From the NCBI GenBank assembly GCA_030998225.1, contig JAPYXD010000466.1:5559001-5623000 (forward strand): DNA of 64,000 nt, read 5' to 3'. Positions 25,092 through 35,439 of the stretch are shown here, piece by piece (position 1 is the first letter of the stretch; each line of letters begins with the position of its first letter). This DNA is from Diplolepis rosae. Taxonomy: Eukaryota; Arthropoda; Insecta; Hymenoptera; Diplolepididae. The notes beneath the pieces are model-generated. The model had not been told where the DNA came from, did not search any database, and was given only the letters and a program-made list of their open reading frames with translations. The translations under genes were made by a program, and so were the position numbers.

Positions 25092-25705
25092 AAGGGCTAC
25101 GGCGCAATTACCAAGGCGATTCAGTAGCGCTGGAATCGTCGGAGAGAACAGACGTGAGTCATAATGAGTTCTGTGTACGCAAAACGTTTTGAAGCGGTCT
25201 TCTTGTGTACCCATCCAAAGGGACCACTTATTTCCTATACAGTCGCTGCTAAATGCATTAAAAAGTCGAAATCGTTCGTGAAGAAGTGGGTTGAGCGTTA
25301 TAAAGCCAATAAAAAACACCCCGTGAAGGTCCATGTTTGGGAATGCTTCTCATAGCGCGGTTTTGGGTGTTTAGAGCTCTTCACCGAGAACTTGAATGCT
25401 CAGAAAATGCTCCAAATATATGAACGTGGTCTTCTAAGGCCTGCCACAAAGATGTTTGGAGCCGATACGGCCGATTGGATCTTACAAGAAAATAACGACC
25501 CGAAACATCGAAGCCGTTTCTGCACCGCCTGGAAAACAGAAAAGGGCATCACAACTTTGGACTGGCCATCACAGTCCCCCAATGCGAATCCAATCGAAAA
25601 TGTCTGCAGTGTTTCAAAGAGGAAGCTTGCGGGAAAACGTGTGTTCACCCTGAAACAGCTCTCGCAACAAATCAGGACTATCTATTAGATAGTAGCGCCG
25701 TAGTC
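25092..25705 (+). pseudogene. Internally deleted Tc1-like transposase element
   Basis: GGGCTACGGCGCA near 25094 and its complement GCGCCGTAGTCC near 25693 look like TIRs of a ~610-base element. The frame starting at 25164 gives an N-terminal DNA-binding region (KRFEAVFLCTH ... SFVKKWVERYK). It then jumps directly to KVHVWECFS, a stop, and the end of the catalytic domain: LQENNDPKHRS (second Asp), LDWPSQSPNANPIENV (Glu in the NPIE motif) and GKRVFTLKQLSQQIR. The middle, including the first catalytic Asp, is missing. This is a Tc1/mariner DDE transposase fossil and could only be moved in trans. Confidence 0.75.
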
Positions 25706-26344
25706 CTTCAAGAGTACTTTTATTTAAAAAAAAGCGTTTTAAAATCTCTAATAGTTTTAAAAAAATCGAGGACTCGCTCTTGTTGAACCCTTTTCATTCT
25801 AGTACTTGAGGGTATGTGATGCGTAATGACGTCATAAATGACCAACCATTTTATATTATTTATATTCATCGGGTTGATTAGGACAGAAATGTAAATATAA
25901 TCATGAAATTTTAGGCAACAATGAGGAATCCATTAAAAAATCAATCTCCGGTACCATTTGGATTTTTATTTCGAAAAATAAAATTTTTCAAAATTAATGT
26001 TTTCAAAACAAAATTCGACATGTACCAGACATTGATACTTTGATACATTCCTCATTATTTTCCAAAAGTCTGCTACTATATTTTCGTTCCTCTCTTAATC
26101 AACACGATAAATATAAATAATAATAAACCGTTGCTAATTCCTGACGTCATTAGAAATTATATACTTTTAGAAATGGAGAATCATAGAGGAGGTAAGGAGA
26201 ATCTTCGTTGTTAGTCTTTAAGATCCTCCAAGGTGCAGAAACGGAAATATCTGCAGGAGAAGAGCACCAACAGAGGATCAAAATTACATTGATTTAAACA
26301 GCTAATACGCCTCTTTTGATTCTCTCAAATCCTCGAAAATGGAT

Positions 26345-27175
26345 CATCTTAGAGAATCAATAGATAATCAATAGTTCGATTCGGGTTTCGATGCCATACA
26401 CTGAGAGACTTTTCGTTGTAGTAAATGATAAAGATGAATCAAAATTTAGTATAATATCGTTTCAAAATGGGGAAAGCCGAGGCTTTATTATACTTATTCA
26501 CATTATGACATCGAAGTTTGATATAGTCATAACGGTCCTTAATATATGAAGAAGATAAAGTAGTATTTTAAATACTAAATATTATGAATCTCTATTCGAG
26601 AAATTGAAAGTACGAGAAAATGATATTATGATTACTAAGTTGTCTAAAAATAATTTGAATAAGATAAATAATGAATATCACATTTTGGAAAGCATGTTTG
26701 AAAAATTCATATTATGAATAAGAACTTGCCAGAAACCTTGCGACGAGCAGCACAAATCAAAACATTCATTCTCGGTTTTTCGTATAATTCATTTCAGAAT
26801 GTCGTCCGAGTGCTTCCGACGTTATCTGAATAGCTTCGTAGACTCGAATCCAAGTCTGCCCAACTCAGTAGTGGCTTATAAACGACATTTATTTGGGAAT
26901 ATGGCAAGCGAGAATAGCCGAGAGGCTTTAGGCGTTAGGAATGCGTTTAGTTAATGTAGATATAGGTAGAGTTAGAGGGTTCGAACCCAGAAGCGAATTC
27001 TGAAATTTAATTTCAATCGTATGCGATTATAAATAGTGTAGCATTGTGTACTTAAATATGTGAACATAAATAAGGTATGATAATAATATTTGTGTGTGTG
27101 TTCCCACTGAAACCTCCCCTCTTCTGAGTGCCAAAGCTCTCCCCTCTATCTTTCTTTTGTTTTGCACGCGTTAGA
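26345..27175 (-). repeat. Right arm of large inverted repeat
   Basis: Reverse complement of 24239-24935. It carries an extra segment with the end CACTGAGAGACTTTTCGTT at 26399 and continues to 27510, where the complementary end TCTCTCAGTGTA occurs. So 26399-27510 looks like one complete member of this TIR family. Another such end lies at about 27617. Confidence 0.7.
26903..26999 (+). repeat. tRNA-like segment within the right arm
   Basis: Box A-like TAGCCGAGAGGCTTTAGGC at 26915-26933 and a perfect box B GGTTCGAACCC at 26978-26988. Same structure as 24411-24507 and 32325-32415. A SINE-like Pol III promoter captured by the repeat is the simplest reading. Confidence 0.5.
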
Positions 27176-27179
27176 AAAA

Positions 27180-27620
27180 GACACCACAATCCATAACCCG
27201 GAGACGTCCCTTCTGAAGGTCAAACTTTTTGGTGGAGTGAGTGATTTTTCATATATAGTGGTTTTCAGATTCACATATTCTTTGTTTCGCTTCGAAACTT
27301 TGATATAGTAAATTTCAAATTCTCGTAGGTTTTATAGCAGTTAGTAAAACATATATTCCATTTATTCAAACGAAAATATTCATTTCGCCGCTTGAAAACC
27401 ACTATATTAATTTCTGATACGTAAACCTTGTTTGCCTCACTTTGAAACGATATTATACTAAAATATGATTCACTTTTACGATTTATTCTAACGAAAAGTC
27501 TCTCAGTGTAATATGAATAAATGTAATAAAACCTCGGGTTTCCTCATTTGAAAACACTATTGTACTAAACCTTCATTCAATCTTATCATTTACTCTAACA
27601 AAAAGTTTTTCAGTGTAGGT
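27180..27620 (-). repeat. End segments of the CACTGAGAGAC family
   Basis: 27180-27510 is the reverse complement of 31844-32150, with complementary end TCTCTCAGTGTA. 27530-27618 repeats the terminal ~90 bases once more. Non-coding. Confidence 0.6.
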
Positions 27621-27810
27621 TTATTATTTGCAGATGTTATGAATTATTTTCTGAAGATTATAAGAATGTAACATCTGGAGATTATGTTTAGTAATATCTT
27701 TATATATTAGATAAAGATTATAGATCATACGTTTTAACATATTTTTTATGTTACCGAATACTATCCTTACTTTTAACATCCAGGTTTTATGATCCATTTT
27801 TCTCAGTGTA

Positions 27811-28374
27811 TATAATACAAAAAAATGTATGGTTTTCTCAGGGGGAACCTACTGAGATCCCAGTTATGAATATTTACATCATCCTTTATATCCAAATATA
27901 TAATTAAAACTTACTTTTATATGGGAATAATAGAAATAAATTTATAATTTAATAACAGATAAGTTGATATGAATACCCGAATATGTCTGCATTATGATTT
28001 AATTGGGAAAATTAAAAATAGGAAATCAAGCGAGGATCATGACCGAACCCTGTTTTAAATGGGGCCAATCGGAATAATTTCTGCACGGGAATGAGCTATG
28101 AAAGAAATAAAAATTTAATTTTTACTGATAATAATATAATATAATAAGTATTATAGTACGAGTATTTTATTGGATCAAAACTACGATTTCACGAAGAAAC
28201 CTTCTTTTGGAAAAATTACTGAAACAATTTTCAAACTGGGGATATTATGGTAACTGTATTGAAATTCATTATAAAAGTAGTAATTTATACTACTTTTGTA
28301 TGAAATTGTTTAAATTACAATAGGAATAGCACATTTTAATATTTTTTATAGTAAATTCTGCAATACGAGGGTAG
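27811..28374. other. No gene recognised
   Basis: AT-rich DNA with no clear repeat ends except a TTTCTGCACGGGAA word near 28080. Confidence 0.35.
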
Positions 28375-29640
28375 TCACAGTAGTACCCTACCAATATGAA
28401 CTGTAAACTCATTGATTTTGGCCGTCGCGATAACGGATGTGTGACACTTTCTTTTTCGCCAAATGCGGACGTTTTGTATCGATTTCATCACTTGAATGCT
28501 GTAATAAGTTCGCGTAATACTCAACGTTGATTGTTTTTGCTTTTTGACGATGATGAATGAAAATTATCCCACGTGCATCCCAAAAAACTGATGCTATGAC
28601 CTTACCAGCAGATGGAACTGTCTTCGCCTTCTTTGGAGTCGATTTTCCCCTTTCAGTCCATTGTTTTGACTGTTCCTTCGTCTACAGGTGTGAAGTGATG
28701 GATCCATGATTCATCCATGGTTATGGATCGACGTCTGATAGCTCGCACAATTTTAATTGACGGTCATCCAATACCATATTGTGGATTTTCTTCACTATTT
28801 CTGTCGTGATCACTTCATTTGGTTGGCCACTGCGATGTTCGTCTTGACAGCTTGTACGACCTCATTTAAGGGGCTATACCAGTGTGACACTTTCAAAAAA
28901 TTGATTTTTTTTTTGGCTTATTCGACAGTTTGCACTTTTAAGAATATTTTGTGAAAATTTCAAAGTCGTATCTGTAATATTTTTTGAATGGCAGTCTTTC
29001 AAAGAGGAATCGCTCGCTAGCGCAAAATCGATAGGTAAATCTTTAAACGCGTTTTTCTCAAAATGAGATTTTTCCAATTTGCGGCCATTCTAACTCGAAG
29101 ACTAATTATCCGATTGACTTGAAATTTTAACTGACTACTCTTGACTATATTTGCCATACAGTGAACTAGGATATTTTTAATCGGATGAAAATTGAAATTT
29201 TAGCAGATAAAAAACCAATCATTTTTTAATAAAAAAATAGACTGTTTTCTTCATATTGACGCCATTTTGTTCGATTTTGGAATTTTTAAAAAATCCTAGT
29301 TCACTGTATAGAAAATACCTTCTAGTTTAATGCCTTTTTTTCCATTTCAGTTACTCAATCGACCGGAATCGTGGCCACAGTGGGGGAACTTTTTTTTCGC
29401 GTTTCCGAAGACAGCGCATAACTCGCTTAATTTTCAATATTTTTTAATAAAAATGAAATGTAATATTCATCAAATATAGCTAAATACATTGTTAATTTTC
29501 AGAAATATTTAGTTTAATAGTTTTCTTTAAAAAAATTCCCAAAAATCACTTAAATTTTAAGCTGTCACACTGGTATAGCCCCTTAAATTCTGCCATAGTC
29601 CAAGCAACAGAGCATTTATTATGAATGATTTTTGACATTA
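28375..29640 (-). pseudogene. Mariner transposase remnant, split by a TTAA element
   Basis: Minus strand, read from high to low coordinates. A short piece at 29587-29640 joins across the TTAA element to a linker (GRTSCQDEHRSGQP at about 28800-28860). Next come IVKKIHNMVLDDRQLKLCEL and MDESWIHHFTP, which holds the first catalytic Asp. After a 1-base frameshift near 28690 follow EQSKQWTERGKSTPKK, ASVFWDARGIIFI and KRPHLAKKKV, and then AKINEF near 28400. The second catalytic Asp region (normally HQDNAPAH) is deleted and the C-terminus is absent. It is an irritans-type mariner fossil without function. Confidence 0.7.
28870..29582. mobile_element. TTAA-flanked non-autonomous element 2
   Basis: TTAA at 28866-28869, then GGGGCTATACCAGTGTGACA. 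The exact complement ends at 29582, followed by TTAA at 29583-29586. A 713-base element with no transposase. Removing it and one TTAA restores the mariner linker frame (E-G-R-T-S), so the TTAA is a genuine target duplication. An internal inverted pair (CAGTGAACTAGGAT near 29160 and ATCCTAGTTCACTG near 29294) adds further fold-back. Confidence 0.8.
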
Positions 29641-30004
29641 TTTATTTCAGAAAACGGACTGCTCCATCAGAAAAAAGGTTTGTCATAGAGTAATTGTGTC
29701 ATATTTTGGACAACGAAATATGAATTATAAATTTTTTATCAACATTTAAGACCAAAAAATCGCACGCTTTTTAGTTTTTTGTTTATAACATTAAAGGTAA
29801 TTATCTAATCTTGATGACATCAATTAAAAACTTGTAGACAATTGAGTTGCGAACAAAAGAAGCCGTCGCTCGATCTGATTGGATAATTAGAAGCTGAGAA
29901 AATTCGGAAAAACCGGGAAATTTAGTTTTTGTTAAACACATTAATATCTCAGTTAATTTTTAACATTTTAAGTTGAGGTTTGCTGGAAAAGTAGCAGAAT
30001 TTAT
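29641..30004. other. No gene recognised
   Basis: AT-rich. It may contain the decayed 5' part of the mariner remnant, but no motif survives. Confidence 0.3.
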
Positions 30005-30549
30005 GCTCTCCAAATGTATAAAAAACGGACACTTTAAGATAATAAGTTTCCGCGCTATTGGCACTTTAATTTATTTAATGCGCTAGTTGTAAAATGTCTG
30101 CTTGCCGCAGAGGTGGTCCGATTTTTATTTTGAAAACGGCTTTTAAAAATATAAATCAAGCACAACAGAACGTCAATCTTGGTTTTTCGCTAAAATGTTG
30201 CAAAGTTCATTGAAAAACGGCCCAAAAATGACTTCAAACTCCTGAACGCAGCAAAGTGACAGTGGTGGGGGGAGAAGGCGAATAGGCTCACTGGGTCACT
30301 GTGCTGCGTTCAGGTGTTTGGAGCCATGTTTGGGACTTTTTTAAATAAACTTCGCAACATTTTAGGAAAAAACCAAGATTGACGTTCTGTTGTGCTTGAT
30401 TTATATTTTTAAAAGCCGTTTTCAAAATAAAAATCGGACCACCTCTGCGGCAAGCAGACATTTTACAATTAACGCATTAAATAAATTAATGATCAATAGC
30501 GCGGAAACGTAAAACGGAAAAGTGTCCATTTTTTATACATTCAAAGAGC
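30005..30549. repeat. 545-bp palindrome (foldback MITE)
   Basis: GCTCTCCAAATGTATAAAAA at 30005 pairs with a complement ending at 30549. The arms contain complementary words such as GCTTGCCGCAGAGGTGGTCC (30111) and its mirror near 30440. The GC-richer loop around 30240-30310 has CTGAACGCAGCA and TGCTGCGTTCAG as its own inner stem. Non-coding. Confidence 0.75.
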
Positions 30550-31138
30550 TTTATTGATACTTTATTTATTGATACTTTATTGTTGTAAACAAAGGAGCAG
30601 CCTTTCCCAGAGTAGAACCTAGCTCTGCTTTGATGTTGGTTGGACTGAGACCTGTTAAATGAAAGTATTGTATCACATAACGATGACCAATTTTTCCCAT
30701 CTTTACAAATTCACTGAGAGCGTTCACTATTAATAGCTATCAAACAAATACTAAATAACGTAGTGTCTTTAAACTTTTAACTTAAGCTTTATAAAGTTGG
30801 TACCATAGTAATTTAGTTAAGTAACATAGTCGATGAAAGTCGAAGATGTTGGAAGTTGGGCGGCCAACAGTCACCGAGCGATTCATTTTGCTTTGTTTCC
30901 CGGTATTTTTTTTTCATAATTGTCGTTATGATAAAAGTAAAATTGTGAAACTTCATTGTAAAGTCGTTATATTAAAATCGTAAACTCTTAAGTATTTCAC
31001 AGGTATAATTAAAAAATATATCAACTGTCTGTAAACTTTTCTTAAACAAAAAATTAATGGTGAAATGCGGTACATATATTTTAACTCGGCTCTGGCGTTT
31101 ATAAAAGTAACATAAGTGACGTTTTGATATGAGATTCC
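30550..31138. other. No gene recognised
   Basis: AT-rich DNA without recognisable features. Confidence 0.35.
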
Positions 31139-31222
31139 AAGCGTCAGGTTAGCCGAGTGCTTAGGTCAGAGTAGTTACACTTATATTCGGTAAATGGATG
31201 GGGTTTAAATCCGGCAGCGTTT
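31139..31222 (+). repeat. tRNA-like sequence (Ser/Leu type), probably a SINE head
   Basis: GGTTAGCCGAGTGCTTAGG resembles box A of Leu/Ser tRNAs, and GGGTTTAAATCC, ~50 bases on, resembles box B. Acceptor-arm pairing is imperfect (GCGTCAG against GGCAGCG) and no anticodon stem is obvious. A tRNA pseudogene or SINE head fits better than a working tRNA. Confidence 0.4.
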
Positions 31223-31843
31223 CTCCAGTTAATTATATTTGATTAAAAATACTGTAATCTTTTTTAGGGAATGATACAAAAAGTTGAACATTTTTCCCTA
31301 CAGAAAGTAGTAAATGGCTGTGATCATGAGTTACCAATTTTACTATAGAGTTTCGAAAAACTTAACTAATGTTCCATAATGTTGTAGATAAACTAAAAGA
31401 ATATTTTTATAATGTAAAGTAATTATTGAAATTATCTTTTTTTGGAACAAATTTTACTCAACCTAGCTGAAAAGTATAATTCTTTTATGCTACTTTATGA
31501 CAAATTTTTTGCAAATGATATGCTCCTTATATCAATTATTATCACACACATAAATTTTTAATCTACGGTTTGAAAGTTTGCTAAACGGCTCGAGTATTAT
31601 TTAGAATTTGTTTTTGAATTAAGACGCGACATTATTTTAAACATTTCCCAAATGTCCATATGTACTTGTTTTTCTCATTTTTTTGTTAGGTATAATGGCA
31701 GGTGTTATGAACCGCGTTGAGTTTAACGTGAGTAGGAATTATGACAACAATATTGAAGTGAAATAGGATTGCAGACGAATTTGGTTGACAAAATAATTAT
31801 ATTTGATTTACTAAAGTTACAAGTTTCAATTTTGTACTGAGTA

Positions 31844-32760
31844 CACTGAGAAACTTTTGGTTAGAGTAAATCATAAAAATGAATTATATTTTAGTATGAT
31901 ATCGTATCAGAAATTAATATAGTGGTTTTCAAGCGGCGATGTTAATATTTTCGTTTGAATAAATGGAATATATGTTCTACTAACTGTTATAAAACCTACG
32001 ATAATTTGAAATTCACTATATCAAAGTTCCGAAGCAAAACAAAGAATATGTGAATCTGAAAACCACTATATGAAAAATCACTCACTCCACCAAAAGGTTT
32101 GACCATCAGAAGTGACGGCTTCAGATTAAAATTTTTTTTTTCTTTTTCTAACGCGTGCAAAACAAAAGAAAGATAGAGGGGAGAGCTTTGGCACTGAGAA
32201 GAGTGGAGGTTTCAGTGGAAACACAAACAAAAATATTATTATCACACCTTATTAATGTTCACATATTTAAGTACGCAATAATACACTATTTTATAATAAC
32301 ATACTTGAATTAAATTTCAGAATCGCTTTTGGATTCGAACCCTCTAAACTCTACCTATATCTACATAACTAAACGCATTCCTAACGCCTAAAGCCTCTCG
32401 GCTATTCTCGCTTGTCATATTCCGATATAAATGTCGCTTATAAGCCACTACTGAGTTAGGCAGACTTGAATCGACTCTATGAAGCTATTCTGGTAACGTC
32501 AGAAGCACTCGGACGACATTCTGAAAAGAATTATACGAAAAACCGAGAATGAATATTTTGATTTCTGCTGCGCGTCGCTAGGTTTCTGGCAAGTTCATAT
32601 TCATAATAGAAATTTCTCAAATATGCTTTGTAGGTTATGATATTCATTGTTCGGCGTATTAGAATTATTTTTAGGAAACTTAGTAATCATAATATAATTT
32701 TTTAGTACTCTTTATTTTTTGAATGGAGATTTATAATATTTGGTTTTCCTCGGTTTTCAT
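31844..32760 (+). repeat. Further copy of the CACTGAGAGAC/tRNA-like family
   Basis: Begins CACTGAGAAACTTTTGG, then follows the same segment order as the complement of 26700-27510. It includes the TAACGCGTGCAAAAC junction near 32150 and the tRNA-like box B at 32332 (here GATTCGAACCC). The far end is lost near 32760. Divergence from the other arms is about one base in ten by eye. Confidence 0.7.
32325..32415 (-). repeat. tRNA-like segment, third copy
   Basis: Minus-strand box A TAGCCGAGAGGCTTTAGGC is intact. Box B is GGTTCGAATCC. Same position within the repeat as at 24411 and 26903. Confidence 0.45.
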
Positions 32761-33087
32761 CGACACAACAGATAATACTCGAGATTCTAGATTAGTAGGC
32801 AAACCAAGAGTGTCTTACAGTTTCTTTTTTAAATTTTACAAAAACTCTAAGGAGGAGTCGGTGATATTGGATGGTTAAAGGTTACTAGACGGGGTTAGCT
32901 CGGCGGTTAGGGCTCATTAAATGGGGTGTGCGAAAGTTTCGTCAAGAGAATTTTCCCTGGCCAAGTTTGAAAATCTGTTTAGTGACTGTGACAATAGATA
33001 TCTACCTAGATATATTTATAAAGCGTTATTTACTCAAAGCGAGAACTACAGTCATAAATAAGCTGCAAAGTCTGTACAGGATTATGC
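32761..33087. other. No gene recognised
   Basis: Contains GGGGTTAGCTCGGCGGTTAG near 32895, which resembles a tRNA box A, but no box B follows. Otherwise unremarkable. Confidence 0.3.
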
Positions 33088-33091
33088 TTAA

Positions 33092-34063
33092 GGAGGTTGG
33101 GTAGATCACTTGCGGGGCAGGCGGTGAGAGGGGTATGCCTATGCTTATACACGGGCGTTCGGTAGTGTGACCAACCTTAGATAAAAAAATTATATGATTT
33201 TTTTTACACTATTTACGTATCGATGTGCAATAAAGTGTAGTGTAAATATCTTGTTTTAGTATTAAATACCATAAAATTAATTTTTTATGTGAAATAAAGT
33301 TTATTTTTATCAACTTGAAGTTCTTTGAAATAACGAAAGACGTTTGGCAACGTTGTGTTGTTTGAACTGGTTTTTTGTATGCATATAAATAATTATTCTA
33401 TTTAAATATCAGCTCCTTTTTTTAAAAATTCTACCAGAGATCGATTTTTTTACATACAACCTTAAACACTATAATCAACCGAACATTGATTAGTCTGTAA
33501 GTATTGAAAAAATGTTCTTTAGTTTATAATAAGTTATTTTTGATATTTTTTATAATGAGATTGTTTGTACAGCGTTCTAATAAATAAAAGTGATTAAGCA
33601 TGTAATGTTTTATAAGTACGTTGTTTATTTACAATGAATCCTATGAATCTGTATTACTATTATAATATAGCAGATACCGCAGCGTTGCCACACTTCTTGA
33701 TGACGGCTGACCGTTTGCCCCAAAATAACGAATATATTTTCTTCAAGTTCAATTATCTAAATAACTACATTGTCAGTGCACATTTTTTTTGTTTCAAAAT
33801 ATCCAGAAATATTCAAAGTTCATATTGCAACTGAGCTTCCAATAAGTTTATCATTTTTAACAAAAATATTGAAGGGAGATTGATGGACTTCAGTTTTCTC
33901 CCATAAGAGCCCATGTATAAGAGGACTATTTTGACATTGATTTTCTCGAAAACTGCATTGTCAATCGTTTTAAAATTTCTACGTGATTTTCCTTTAATAT
34001 TAATCAGTGGATTGTGAAAGTTTCAAAAGTTTTTAATCATTTTCACTCTACTACCCAACCTCC
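33092..34063. mobile_element. TTAA-flanked non-autonomous element 3
   Basis: TTAA at 33088-33091, then GGAGGTTGGGTAG. Its complement CTACCCAACCTCC ends at 34063 and is followed by TTAA at 34064-34067. The 972-base interior is AT-rich with only accidental open frames (the longest, at 33634, has no motif). Same target and G-rich start as elements 1 and 2, but the TIR sequences differ, so these are separate families. Confidence 0.75.
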
Positions 34064-34067
34064 TTAA

Positions 34068-34772
34068 GAAAACGTTGTCGAAGCTTGACACAAACGCGTT
34101 TTGATTTTATGCAGACAATGAATACTTAGTTTACAATTTTATTTTTTGGGGATTTGCAACATTAACAAAATATATTGAAATACATAAAGACGTTCTTGCG
34201 GAGTAACATGCCGGCCACCTTGAACAGTATGAGTTCAAATATACATAGATAAATTACATTCCGAGTGTATACAATAGACATTATTAAAATACGCAAATAG
34301 AGCTGTATATGTGTTATTATTAGGAGAGGAAACAGTCATATGGAAAATCGTTTATATTCTCCAGTAGTAGTTTTGACCGTCACAACTCAAATAATCCCAT
34401 CCGATCCTAGATGAAGTGCCGGAGTTCTCCCCACGCTCCACTCCAATGGATGCATGTTATCTTCCTTAATTATGACTTAGGTTCCGATTTTTATAGCTCG
34501 TTATTAATTGGTGAAGATATACCTTTTGCCATCTTTTCCAGAAGCGTTGCCGCAATTTTAGCGCATGCTACCAATTCGATAACCAACTCGAAGGAGTCCC
34601 GGTAAAATTCATCTGTGGAAAACTTCTCAGTGGGCCACCACTTAGGGAATGACCAAGAGTAAGAGGGAGGAGGTCATTTGGATCGAAAGACATAGGTGAA
34701 ATAGGTCGAGGATTAAAGATAGCTTCGATTTCAATTTTATGAGTTTCAAGCTGCTCGAAAGCTACAAAGGTA
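34068..34772. other. No gene recognised
   Basis: Anonymous DNA. A 123-codon minus frame overlapping 34568-34939 is mostly an antisense shadow of the mariner start and is not supported. Confidence 0.35.
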
Positions 34773-35439
34773 TCCCCCACTGTACGCGAAAAATAAAGCT
34801 TAAAAGATTTAATTTTTTCGATTTTTACAATGTCTGAATTTGTTGAGCAAAGAAGTGCCATTAAATTTTGTTTGCGGAGTGAAATTTCAGTTGCGGAAAC
34901 TTTCGGAATGTTGCAGAAGGCCTTCGGTGATTTGACCATGTCGCATAAAAATGTTTATACAGTACAGTCGGACAGTATTAAAACAAGATAATAAAAGTTG
35001 TTTTTGTCACTTTATCGTATCATTTATTAAAAAATTATTCACATATTTGCAGTAGTCTTGTACGTTCAACGTAACTTTATGATTTGAAGACATTTTTAAT
35101 GCATTTTACTGAAATTTCAACCAAAATTTATAAGAAAACAGCCTATGGCCGAAAATCGTGAAAAGTGTTCAAAACTGCCGCATTGGGTTTTCAGTTGTTT
35201 TTCGCACAAAAATCGATTCGGCTGCGGTTTAAAAGGTTACATGTCAATCATTTAAACAAGAAAAGATGGTATTATCGTGTCTAGTGCATTGAAGTGTCAT
35301 AAAAAACTGTAAGTCTGTTAATTTGACAGTCGTTGCGTTTATGCATAATTGTGCCCGCTTTTTCGTTGAAATATTTCGTTCAAATATATATTGAAAATTC
35401 CATCTGGTCTTAAATGACGTTAATTCTGAATCACAGGTT

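Larger units (their letters stand above)
24066..27808. mobile_element. TA-flanked MITE opened by nested insertions
   Basis: CACTGAGAAAAATGGAT at 24066, preceded by TA, is mirrored exactly by ATCCATTTTTCTCAGTG ending at 27808 and followed by TA. The real MITE material is only the outer ~170-190 bases on each side. The remainder is a nested inverted-repeat block. The TA target points to the Tc1/mariner type. Confidence 0.6.

Noticed and set aside
31139..31222. Functional tRNA gene
   Set aside because: Box A and B are recognisable, but acceptor and anticodon stems do not form properly.
34568..34939. 123-codon minus-strand frame
   Set aside because: Largely antisense to the start of the mariner transposase (ATG 34830).
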